64,000 bases of DNA from Cryptosporangium arvum DSM 44712 (GTDB lineage: Bacteria; Actinomycetota; Actinomycetes; Mycobacteriales; Cryptosporangiaceae): positions 3,720,001 through 3,784,000 of the forward strand of contig NZ_KK073874.1 in assembly GCF_000585375.1 (NCBI RefSeq). The letters are read 5' to 3'. The notes below the pieces were generated by a model, which was not told where the DNA came from, made no database searches, and saw nothing but the letters and a program-made list of their open reading frames with translations. Shown here piece by piece: positions 17,359 to 25,040 of this stretch (its first letter is position 1; each line of letters begins with the position of its first letter). Made by a program: the position numbers and the translations under genes.

Positions 17359-17786
17359 CGCCGGCGCCCGGCCGACCGGCGACGTGCTGCTCCACGTCGA
17401 GCACAGCATCTGGGGCGACGAGTGGGGTCCGCGTTCTGGCAGACGGTCTTGGCACCGGCTGGAGCGGCGTGGAGTCGGGCCGATCATCGCCGGAAAGGTC
17501 CTCGCCAGGTCGGTGACGTCCCCCGGTTCGCCACTCGCACGGGTTGACACACAGAGGCGCTCTTGAGCCACACCGACCCGTGACGCGGCGCTTGCTCGGC
17601 CTACTCCGAGAGGGCGCTTGACCGCCTGCTCACGTCGGGCTGGTCGAGCACGACCACGAGGAGGTCGTGGACGGCCGCGACCGGCGTTAGGGAGCGCTGG
17701 CCGAAGTCGCGGGCCCGGCGGTCCTACCAGGACTGACGTGGGCGGCTCACGCATCCGCCGCATCGGCGACCGATCGGTCGCGTCCT
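17359..17786. other. Gene-free stretch downstream of the SgcJ-like gene
   Basis: The flanking genes converge. Apart from a short PadR-like fragment (separate entry) I see no gene, strong terminator or repeat. The open frames here lack family similarity and start signals. Confidence 0.4.
17579..17692 (+). pseudogene. Possible PadR-type regulator remnant
   Basis: One plus-strand frame reads RRLLGLLREGA, a stop, then a short gap and VGLVEHDHEEVVDGRDRR, then another stop. The second piece resembles the end of the PadR winged helix (GLVE...VVDGRxRRYYRLT), and the first resembles the start of the same domain. The middle is missing. This is a weak, short match that could be coincidence. Confidence 0.25.
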
Positions 17787-19103
17787 CTACGACAACGTCC
17801 CCGGGTACAGGGTCGAGCGGAAGATGCCGTCCGGGTCGTGGTGACGCCACATCGCCAGAACGCGGTCGCCGGTGGCTCCGGGGTAGAAACGCCGGAAGGC
17901 CGCCGCGTCGAGACGGCTCTCGAAATTCGCGTACGCGCCCCGTGTGTACGCGCCGATCGGACGCCAGATGTGGTCGAGCGTCGTCCGGTCGTGCGGCGGG
18001 AAGACCGTGCCGACGACCAGCACGGTCGAGTGCCGATGGGCGTAGGCGGTGGCATCCGCGGCCACGTCGTTGACGGCCCCGCCGACCGAACGCAGTTGCA
18101 TCAGCGCCGGTCGCGGTCCGGTGACAGCCGCCGTGATGGCACGGGCGACGTCCGGGGTCATGGTGGGTAGTAAGCCGTTGGTGGTATCGGTCGGCTGCTG
18201 GCCGAGGTTCGGGTGCAGATGTGCGGTCGACACGAGGGCCGCGTGCGACGCACTCTGTTGGGTCTGATCGAGCAGAGCGCCGATCTTCCGCAACGGCATG
18301 ACGGCTCCGCGCACGCGCCCGGCGTCCGTCCCGGCGTACACCGCGGTCAGCGAGAGGATCGCCTGCCGCCCGTGAGACATGAGCATGGCCGCTGTGCTGA
18401 GTTGGCGGGGCGCTCGGGCCAGGTGCTCGGCCCAGCGGGTCAGCGTGCTCCCGTCCGGGTCGACCGCCAGGGTGAGCTGCGCGACGGTGATGTCGCGCAG
18501 CTCAGTGGCCTCGATCTCGAACGCGGTGACGATGCCGACGCCGGCGCCGGCGCCGCGTACGGTCCAGAACAGGTCGGGCTCGTGCTCGGCGTCGGTGCGG
18601 ACGACGCGGCCGTCAGCGAGCACCACCTCGGCCGCCCGGACGTGGTCGATCGTCAGGCCGTAGTCGCGGACCAGCCAGCCCACGCCGCCCGCGGTGGCCA
18701 GGCCGCCGACGCCCACGTTGCCGTGATCGCCGGAGCTGATCGCCAGCCCGGCCGGTTTCAGCGCTTGAGCCACCTCGGCCCACCGTGCTCCGACGCCGAC
18801 TCGCACCAGCCGGGTTTTGCGGTCGAGGACGCGGACCTCGTTGAGCCCGGAGAGGTCGATGACCACCCCGCCGTCGTTGGACGAACGCCCGGACAGGCCG
18901 TGTCCGCCGCTGCGAACAGCGATCGGCAGACCACTGTCGCGGGCGTACCGCAACGCGACGACGACATCGGTGACGCTCTGCGGAAGGACCACCATCGCGG
19001 GTCGCGACACCCTGGTGTAAGTGGAGCGCAGGAGCCGATAGCGCGGGTCGGACGGCAGCACGACCTTGCCGTCCAGTTCCTTCGGGAGGGTCGCCGGCGT
19101 CAT
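17787..19103 (-). CDS. FAD-binding oxidoreductase, berberine-bridge-enzyme type
   Basis: 438 residues. The PCMH-type FAD domain has PIAVRSGGHGLSGRSSNDGG, in which the His of GGHG is the residue normally linked covalently to the 8-methyl of FAD, and VGVGGLATAGGVGWLVRDYG. The position where bicovalent enzymes have a cysteine reads SSGDHGNVGVGG, so only a single covalent bond is expected. The C-terminus ends with NFESRLDAAAFRRFYPGATG and MWRHHDPDGIFR, a BBE-domain pattern. Such enzymes oxidise alcohols, sugars or secondary metabolites. It overlaps the upstream LLM gene by 4 bp and is therefore its operon partner. Confidence 0.9.
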   Translation of the reverse strand: MTPATLPKELDGKVVLPSDPRYRLLRSTYTRVSRPAMVVLPQSVTDVVVALRYARDSGLPIAVRSGGHGLSGRSSNDGGVVIDLSGLNEVRVLDRKTRLVRVGVGARWAEVAQALKPAGLAISSGDHGNVGVGGLATAGGVGWLVRDYGLTIDHVRAAEVVLADGRVVRTDAEHEPDLFWTVRGAGAGVGIVTAFEIEATELRDITVAQLTLAVDPDGSTLTRWAEHLARAPRQLSTAAMLMSHGRQAILSLTAVYAGTDAGRVRGAVMPLRKIGALLDQTQQSASHAALVSTAHLHPNLGQQPTDTTNGLLPTMTPDVARAITAAVTGPRPALMQLRSVGGAVNDVAADATAYAHRHSTVLVVGTVFPPHDRTTLDHIWRPIGAYTRGAYANFESRLDAAAFRRFYPGATGDRVLAMWRHHDPDGIFRSTLYPGTLS

Positions 19104-19978
19104 CGGCTCACCCGCTTCCGCAGGGCCGGGACGACCTCGCCGGCGAACAGTTCGAGCTGGGCCTGTGGCTGCGCGACCGGCCAGAAGATGAACGTGTCGA
19201 AACCCAGGCGGGTGGACCAGTCAGCCAGCGTGTCGACCCACTGCTCGACGTCGCCCGACAAACCGGGTGCCCTTCGGTCCGATCCGATCCACCCGATGAC
19301 GTTGTAGATGCGGCTGATCGCGGCGGGGTCGCGACCCGCTGCCCGGGCCGCCTCGTCGATGATCTTCTGCTTGGCCGGTACCTCGTCCGGCTTCACATAG
19401 ATGTTCAGCGGCGAGATCCAACCGTCGGCGTAGCCGCCGGTGACGGCGAGCATCTTCGGACCCTGAGCGCCGAGCCACACCGGCACCGGCCCGGCCGGGG
19501 CGGGCCCGGCCTGGTAGCCCTCGATCCGGTGGTGCGCACCGTGGAGCCGGACGAAGTCGCCGGCCAGCGCTGGCCGCAGCACCTGGAAGGCCTCTTCGGT
19601 GTAGGCCACCATGTCCGAGTTGCTCCGGCGGGTGCCGCCCATGGCCGCAATGCCGTCGGGGAACGCGCCGCCGCCGACGCCGAGGGCCAGCCGACCGTGG
19701 TGCAGCCTGCTGAAGGTGAGCGCCGCCTTGGCGAGCATGGCGGGGGGTCGCAGTTGCAGGTCGGCCACGTCGGTCAGAAGACCGATCCGGCTGGTCCGTG
19801 CGGCCAGATGGGTCAGCCAGGTCCAGCTGTCGAGGTGACCGGCCTGGTACGGGTGGTCCTGCACGGCTAGGTAGTCAAGCCCGGCTTCTTCGGCGGCCGC
19901 GGCCAGCCGTACCGCATCGTCGGCACGCGCCGCGTCCGGGTCGAGACTCAACCCGAAGCGGAGAAGGTTGTTCAGCAC
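19100..19978 (-). CDS. LLM class (probably F420-dependent) oxidoreductase
   Basis: About 292 residues from the GTG at 19978 (VLNNLLRFGLSLDPDA). Motifs are LDYLAVQDHPYQAGHLDSW, SRIGLLTDVADLQLRPPAM, the RLALGVGGGAFPDGIAAMGG loop and PVPVWLGAQGPKMLAVTGGY. The short length and the GxGGGA loop resemble F420-dependent family members rather than FMN monooxygenases. It is the first gene of a two-gene unit with the BBE-type oxidase and is divergent from an HxlR regulator, whose probable operator lies directly in front. Confidence 0.87.
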   Translation of the reverse strand: MLNNLLRFGLSLDPDAARADDAVRLAAAAEEAGLDYLAVQDHPYQAGHLDSWTWLTHLAARTSRIGLLTDVADLQLRPPAMLAKAALTFSRLHHGRLALGVGGGAFPDGIAAMGGTRRSNSDMVAYTEEAFQVLRPALAGDFVRLHGAHHRIEGYQAGPAPAGPVPVWLGAQGPKMLAVTGGYADGWISPLNIYVKPDEVPAKQKIIDEAARAAGRDPAAISRIYNVIGWIGSDRRAPGLSGDVEQWVDTLADWSTRLGFDTFIFWPVAQPQAQLELFAGEVVPALRKRVSR

Positions 19979-20028
19979 GTTCTCAACGGTCTTCGAGCGC
20001 CCTCGCTTCTTCAACTACGGCGTTAGTT

Positions 20029-20045
20029 ACTTACAAAAAGTAAGT
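20029..20045. promoter_or_regulatory. Inverted repeat, probable HxlR operator
   Basis: ACTTAC-AAAAA-GTAAGT is a perfect 6+5+6 palindrome in the 82-bp space between the divergent LLM and HxlR genes. The position, 16 bp ahead of the HxlR ATG, suits autoregulation and control of the LLM/oxidase unit. Confidence 0.65.
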
Positions 20046-20060
20046 GTCTATACTCGCGGC

Positions 20061-20456
20061 ATGACACAGCTTCCGATCAGGCCTTCGCCCGAGGGGGCTG
20101 CCGCCGAGTGCAGGCGGGTCCAGTCAGTGCTTGACACGGTGGGTCGCCGCTGGTCCGGCGGCATCATGGTCGCAGCCAGCCGCGGCGCGCGCCGGTTCAC
20201 GGACTTCCGGCGCGCCGTGCCGGGCATCTCGGACCGCATGCTCTCCCAACGACTCAAGGAGCTGGAGAACCTCGGTCTGCTGAGTCGCACAGTGGTGCCC
20301 AGCACCCCGGTGCAGATCCTCTACGAGCCGACCGCGCGCGGCCTGGAGCTGCTGCAGCTCTTGCAGCCCCTCTTCCGATGGGGCGAGAAGCACCTGCCGG
20401 CCCTGCCCCCGGACGAGTCCCTGATTCCCACCGAGTCCGAGAAGCCGCGTCGATGA
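20061..20456 (+). CDS. HxlR family transcriptional regulator
   Basis: 131 residues. The HxlR winged helix is complete: VQSVLDTVGRRWSGGIMVA, RRFTDFRRAVPGISDRMLSQ, the segment RLKELENLGLLSRTVVPSTP and the wing/dimer part VQILYEPTARGLELLQLL. HxlR proteins sense aldehydes or redox and electrophilic stress in several bacteria; here a cysteine (in AAECRRVQS) lies just ahead of the HTH, as in redox-sensing members. It is transcribed away from the LLM/BBE genes and probably represses them. Confidence 0.9.
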   Translation: MTQLPIRPSPEGAAAECRRVQSVLDTVGRRWSGGIMVAASRGARRFTDFRRAVPGISDRMLSQRLKELENLGLLSRTVVPSTPVQILYEPTARGLELLQLLQPLFRWGEKHLPALPPDESLIPTESEKPRR

Positions 20457-20484
20457 TTCGACTGATCCACAGAGAAAGTAGATC

Positions 20485-22674
20485 TCACCGGCGACTCGTG
20501 CCGGGGGAGCCGCTCGGGCGCAGGCCCTTCACGCCATGTCGACGAAAGAACCCTGCTGATCGCCCGTGGGCAATGGGTGGCTGCGGCCAGATCCGTCGCG
20601 GCGAGAGCGCGATCACCAGTCGGGTCGGGATCGCACGCGCGCGGGAGAGGCGACGGCGCGCGCGGTCGGCGAACCACCAAGCGCTTTGCGCGTCGGTCTC
20701 GGTCGGACCGATCCGGCTGTAGCGGGCGGCGTCGGCCAGCGCGGCCAACGGGCGAACCTCGCCGATCGCCGCAGTGGAGAGCTCGCTCGCCGCGACCAGC
20801 ACGGACTCGGAGCTCGAGACGATCCGCGGGTCGATCCGGTCTCCTGCGAGAGTCTCGATGAGGTCCTCCCAGGCTCCGGCCGTCCGACCGCGGGGGGACA
20901 GCAGGCGGCGGCGCGTCCGCCGGCGCAAGCGGGGCACTACCTGAGCCGCGGTGACGTACGCCGCTGCGAGTATCAGGAGAGCGGCAGTGGCCCAGACGCC
21001 GATCGGCCGTGTGGGCGTCGGTGCTGAGCGCAGCCGCGGATTGACGACTTGGGGCACCGACGACGGAGCGAGGGCGTCCGGCCTGGCTGCCGGTGGCGGC
21101 GCCGCGGTCGGCAAGGGAACCTCTGCGGGCGCTTCCACTCGGGCCTTCCGGGCCGGCCGTGCGGGGCCGGCTGGCTGCAGTCCGGCCCATCCACCGGCAA
21201 GATGCACTTCGGTCCACACCGATACATCGCGAGCGAGGACCGTCGAGCGTCCGCTCGGACAGAATCCGACGACGATCCGACTCGGCACTCCGAGTCGTCG
21301 GGCCGCCAACGCCAGCGTCACCGCGAACTGCTCAGTAGTTCCCGATCGCCGGGTCAGGAAGCGGCGAACATCGCCGTACGTGTGGCCGCTCTCCGCGAGG
21401 GGATCGTTTCGATAGTCATCGCGCAGTAGCTTCTGCATGGCGACGATTCGTGCGTACGCCGACGTTCCGGGGCTCGCCTCCACGGCGTTGTCGAGCACGT
21501 CCGGCAAGCCGGCCGGGAGAGAGAGCGCGTCGGTGGGGCCGGAAGCGGGCCGGGTGTCGGTCGGATCGATCAGAGGCACCGACACCAGGGCGTACGTTCG
21601 TCCCCGTTCGACCGGAGCGATGGAGAGAAGGTCGCCCGTTTCGGTGTCCACCGCATCGACACCGCTACGGAGTCGGACCGGGCGATCAAGAGCGGGGAGG
21701 AAGGTGCCGCCGAGGCCGGCGATCGTCACTCTCTGCGCAATGCTGACCGGTCCCTCGGTACGTTCCCGGCTGGGCGGCACACCGAGGCCGGCCGGGGTGT
21801 AGCTCGTCGTGCCTGCGGTCCAATTCAGGCCGTCGAACCGAGACAGTGTCGTCAGTCGCCAGCACCGTGCTCCCGCCGCGGCCGCGGCGGTGAACAGCAC
21901 GTCGTTCGGGCGCACGAGCCAGGCGGAGACCCGATCGAGGGGATTGACGTCAGGACGCACCGCAACCGGGAGAGGCAGGACGCTCCGCGGGTCGGCCGGT
22001 TCGAGGTGCGTCCCCGCTACCCCGGCCACGGTGGCGACCAGCAAGAGGGCGACGGTTTGGACCGACGCTGCCGTCCGCCGCCCGGCATCGCTGTTGCTGA
22101 CGATCGCGCAGGCGAAGGCGGCGGCGAGCACCAGCGCGCCGGGCAGGACCGTCGCGAGCGCGTCCTGAGCTGCGGGCGCGGGTAGGGCGACCGCCAGACC
22201 GACGGTGAGCAGCGCGGCGGCGGGCACCATCGGAAGGAGGACCGAGCGCGATCGGACCGCCAGGTCCGCGGCCAGTGTGGTGCCCACCCACAGCAGCACG
22301 AACGGAACCGCCACCAGGTCCGGACGGGCCGGGGCCGGCAGCGTGATCGCGAACAAGCCGATCCACCCTCCCGTCAGCTCCGCCACCAGGTGACGAGGGC
22401 TCGACGAGACCGCCACTGCGAACACCGCCAGGCCGGCCGCTACCAGGGCCATGTGCGACCCGCCGCCCAGCGGTCGGCCCAGTCGTAGCAACGCGATCGC
22501 TATCGCTCCGAGAGGCACGACGACAGCGAGGACGAGCGGGACCACCACGTCCGCGAGTTCGAAAACGGCACCGAAGATCGCACCGGCCGCCACCACCCCC
22601 GTCGTCGCGGCGCCGATTCGTCCCGCCGCGACCCGGCGAGTCCAGTGCCGAGGAGATGGGCGGGGACTACTCAC
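20485..22674 (-). CDS. Transglutaminase-like membrane protein (DUF3488/TgpA type), catalytic triad apparently lost
   Basis: About 729 residues from the GTG at 22674, which overlaps the DUF58 stop (GTGA). It has a bundle of about six N-terminal membrane segments, a large extracytoplasmic region with a transglutaminase-like fold, one more membrane helix (WATAALLILAAAYVTAAQVV) and a cytoplasmic DUF4129-like tail. The core reads RSGTTEQFAVTLALAARRLG, then VPSRIVVGF, DVSVWTEVHL and GWAGLQPAGPA. Where active enzymes have Cys (GxC-EQFA), His (HAWxEV) and Asp (DPTP), this protein has Thr, Ser/Val and Gln. It is therefore probably a non-enzymatic scaffold or binding protein. It is co-transcribed with DUF58 and MoxR genes. 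Confidence 0.85.
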   Translation of the reverse strand: MSSPRPSPRHWTRRVAAGRIGAATTGVVAAGAIFGAVFELADVVVPLVLAVVVPLGAIAIALLRLGRPLGGGSHMALVAAGLAVFAVAVSSSPRHLVAELTGGWIGLFAITLPAPARPDLVAVPFVLLWVGTTLAADLAVRSRSVLLPMVPAAALLTVGLAVALPAPAAQDALATVLPGALVLAAAFACAIVSNSDAGRRTAASVQTVALLLVATVAGVAGTHLEPADPRSVLPLPVAVRPDVNPLDRVSAWLVRPNDVLFTAAAAAGARCWRLTTLSRFDGLNWTAGTTSYTPAGLGVPPSRERTEGPVSIAQRVTIAGLGGTFLPALDRPVRLRSGVDAVDTETGDLLSIAPVERGRTYALVSVPLIDPTDTRPASGPTDALSLPAGLPDVLDNAVEASPGTSAYARIVAMQKLLRDDYRNDPLAESGHTYGDVRRFLTRRSGTTEQFAVTLALAARRLGVPSRIVVGFCPSGRSTVLARDVSVWTEVHLAGGWAGLQPAGPARPARKARVEAPAEVPLPTAAPPPAARPDALAPSSVPQVVNPRLRSAPTPTRPIGVWATAALLILAAAYVTAAQVVPRLRRRTRRRLLSPRGRTAGAWEDLIETLAGDRIDPRIVSSSESVLVAASELSTAAIGEVRPLAALADAARYSRIGPTETDAQSAWWFADRARRRLSRARAIPTRLVIALSPRRIWPQPPIAHGRSAGFFRRHGVKGLRPSGSPGTSRR

Positions 22675-23804
22675 TGCTGTCCCCGCGTAGCGGCTGCCGC
22701 CAACCGCGCCCAACCAGCCAAGGCCGAGCGGAGATCGGCTGCGTCGACGATCGCCCACCGCGCCGACGCGACCGGCAGGTCGGCCGGCCGCACGTCGACC
22801 CGGACGACGACTGACCGTCGGCCCGGCGGCACCGCCGTGAGCAGGTCTGATGCCCCGCCGCTTCCCGTCACCACGGTAAACAGACCGGCGGGCCGGAGTG
22901 CCGGCACGGCTCGCCCCGGGCTGAGTCCGACGGTCCGGAGAAGCTCGTCGATCGCGTGCGGCGTCCGAGCGGTCTCGCCGGAGACGACCGTCAGCGTCGC
23001 CGCCGCGCCGACCCGCCGTGTCGAGTCGAGGATCGACGCGCTCACATCGACGGCCGTCTCGAAGGCGGCGGAGGCGTCCGGCCCACGATAGGCGGCGGGA
23101 TCCGTGTCGAGCAGGACCTCGATCGAAGGGTCGACCGGATCGACGTTCTGTCGGATCAACAGCGTCCCATCCGCCCGGCGACGGCTGGCCAGCCAGTGCA
23201 CACGGCGGACGTCGTCGCCGAACTGGTACTCCCGGAGGCTCGCGAAGTTGACGCCACCCTCCTGCCCGCCGAGCTGTCGCGGGGCGTCCGGATTCTGCCG
23301 GCCGCGGGCCCGGCCGATCTCCACCGGCAGGATTCTCGGCCCGACCTCGACGGCGACCGGTTCGCCCACCTGCTCTCTCCGGTCGAACAGCCCAAGAAGG
23401 TCACGATGGGCGATCGCGGGCGGCCCGATGACCAGTTCGCCTCGCCGGTCGGTCGGGACGTCGATCTCCAGCGGAGCCGCGGCCCGGCCGGAGCCGCGCC
23501 GGACCGGGACGACGATCTCCGCGCCGCCGCACGGCACCACCAGGGTGAAGGCGCCGCCGCGCGCGGACCGGCGGGTGACGTGAATCGCCACCCGGACCAC
23601 TTCGCCGCGCATCACCCGCCCTACCGCGGGGACCAACGAGACACTCGCCCGGCGCCGTGACCGCGCCGTCCACAGGAACGCGACGAGCACGGACACCGAC
23701 GCTCCGGCCGCGAGCAGCACCACGCCTGGGTATCGCGTCACCAGAGAGATCGTCGCGAGCACAGCGGCGGCCGCGCAGACCTGCGCGCCGTTCCGGGTGA
23801 TCAT
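22671..23804 (-). CDS. DUF58 domain-containing protein
   Basis: 377 residues. Two N-terminal membrane segments (VCAAAAVLATISLVTRYP and VVLLAAGASVSVLVAFLW) precede a beta-rich region and the DUF58 core. The core is FASLREYQFGDDVRRVHWLA, then TLLIRQNVDPVDPSIEVLLD, a VWA-like fold whose metal site starts at the DTD of LLDTDPAAY. DUF58 proteins are nearly always encoded with MoxR AAA ATPases and often with TgpA-like proteins. They are thought to act together in assembly of membrane or envelope protein complexes. Seven bases separate it from moxR upstream, and it is overlapped by the transglutaminase-like gene downstream. Confidence 0.93.
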   Translation of the reverse strand: MITRNGAQVCAAAAVLATISLVTRYPGVVLLAAGASVSVLVAFLWTARSRRRASVSLVPAVGRVMRGEVVRVAIHVTRRSARGGAFTLVVPCGGAEIVVPVRRGSGRAAAPLEIDVPTDRRGELVIGPPAIAHRDLLGLFDRREQVGEPVAVEVGPRILPVEIGRARGRQNPDAPRQLGGQEGGVNFASLREYQFGDDVRRVHWLASRRRADGTLLIRQNVDPVDPSIEVLLDTDPAAYRGPDASAAFETAVDVSASILDSTRRVGAAATLTVVSGETARTPHAIDELLRTVGLSPGRAVPALRPAGLFTVVTGSGGASDLLTAVPPGRRSVVVRVDVRPADLPVASARWAIVDAADLRSALAGWARLAAAATRGQQ

Positions 23805-23811
23805 CTGACGC

Positions 23812-24834
23812 TCAATGGACGCCGGTCGGAATCATCGGTGCCGTAGCGAGCGCGTCGTCGAGGACCCGCGCGGGGTCGACGCCGTCCAGTTCGGCCCGGG
23901 GCGTCAGCAAGATCCGATGACCGAACACCGGCACGGCGAGGGCACGGATGTCATCGGGGACCACGTAGTCCCGTCCGGCGGCGGCGGCGTAGACCCGAGT
24001 TGCCGCGACCATCGCCTTGCCGCCGCGCGGACTGACGCCGAGCGTGACCAACGGATGGTTCCTCGTCGCGTCCGCGATCGTCACGATGTGGGACAGGATG
24101 CTGTCGGCGATGTGCGTCGTCTCCGCTTGCCGAATGAGGGCCTGCACCGTCGGCGGATCGAACGGGGGCGCCGCGCCCGTGGCCGACGCCGGAGCTCCGC
24201 GCAGCATGCGGACCTCGGCGTCGTGATCGGGATAGCCGAGGTGGATCCTCATCAGGAATCTGTCGAGCTGGGCCTCCGGGAGGGGATAGGTACCCGCCAT
24301 CTCGACCGGGTTCTGAGTCGCGACGACGACGAACGGACGCGGTACCGGCCGCGGGTCGCGGTCGATCGTCACTTGGCGTTCTTCCATCACCTCGAGCAGC
24401 GCCGACTGCGTCTTGGGAGAGGCCCGGTTCACCTCGTCGCACAGCACGATGTTCGCGAAGATCGGTCCCTCCCGGACCTCCTCACCACCTCCCGGATGCA
24501 GCACGAGAGTGCCGGTGATGTCGGTCGGGAGGAGGTCCGGCGTGAACTGTATTCGCCCCCAGGTGCCGCCGACCGCGGTCGCCAACGCTCGGGCCAGGGA
24601 CGTCTTGCCGACTCCGGGAACGTCTTCGATCAGGAGATGCCCCTCCGCAAGAAGGCAGACCAACGCGAGGCGTACGGCGCCGGGCTTCCCGATGATCGTC
24701 TCTTCGACCACGTCGGACATTCGCGCGAAAGCCGCCGCGAACGCGGTCGCGGGCCCGACGTCCGAGCCGATCCGTTCACGCCCTCGAAGCCTGTACCGGC
24801 CTACCGCCGGGTTCTCGTCGTCCTCCACCGCCAC
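23812..24834 (-). CDS. MoxR family AAA ATPase
   Basis: About 340 residues. Walker A is EDVPGVGKTSLARALA and Walker B is IVLCDEVNRASPKTQ. The MoxR signature QFTPDLLPTDITG is present, with sensor I FVVVATQNPVEMAGTYPLPE and sensor II GVSPRGGKAMVAATRVYA. The GTG at 24834 (VAVEDDENPAVGR) is the likely start; an upstream extension to 24960 is cysteine-rich and not family-like. MoxR ATPases act as chaperones with VWA-type partners, here the DUF58 protein. It is the first gene of the operon, facing the beta-propeller/beta-helix gene across about 200 bp. Confidence 0.93.
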   Translation of the reverse strand: MAVEDDENPAVGRYRLRGRERIGSDVGPATAFAAAFARMSDVVEETIIGKPGAVRLALVCLLAEGHLLIEDVPGVGKTSLARALATAVGGTWGRIQFTPDLLPTDITGTLVLHPGGGEEVREGPIFANIVLCDEVNRASPKTQSALLEVMEERQVTIDRDPRPVPRPFVVVATQNPVEMAGTYPLPEAQLDRFLMRIHLGYPDHDAEVRMLRGAPASATGAAPPFDPPTVQALIRQAETTHIADSILSHIVTIADATRNHPLVTLGVSPRGGKAMVAATRVYAAAAGRDYVVPDDIRALAVPVFGHRILLTPRAELDGVDPARVLDDALATAPMIPTGVH

Positions 24835-24931
24835 CCCCGCGTCCCCCTGCGCCGCTAGCTGGCATGAGCATGGGCTACCGCCGGCCACCGAGCTGTTCCG
24901 CCTCGTAGATCCAGCCGAAAGACGAGGCTGT

Positions 24932-24950
24932 GGTGTCCGGCAAGGACACC
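24932..24950. promoter_or_regulatory. Perfect inverted repeat in the MoxR / propeller-helix intergenic region
   Basis: GGTGTCC-GGCAA-GGACACC is a 7+5+7 palindrome, 98 bp upstream of the moxR start and 91 bp upstream of the plus-strand gene, almost midway. It could be an operator for both divergent units. No regulator gene is adjacent, so the protein that binds it is unknown. Confidence 0.45.
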
Positions 24951-25040
24951 CAGTGCGCACGTTCGGCGGAGCTGCACCTGTTCTCGCGGTCGATCGACGG
25001 AACTACCGTGATCGCTGGGGCGTGATCGCCAGGGGGAGCA

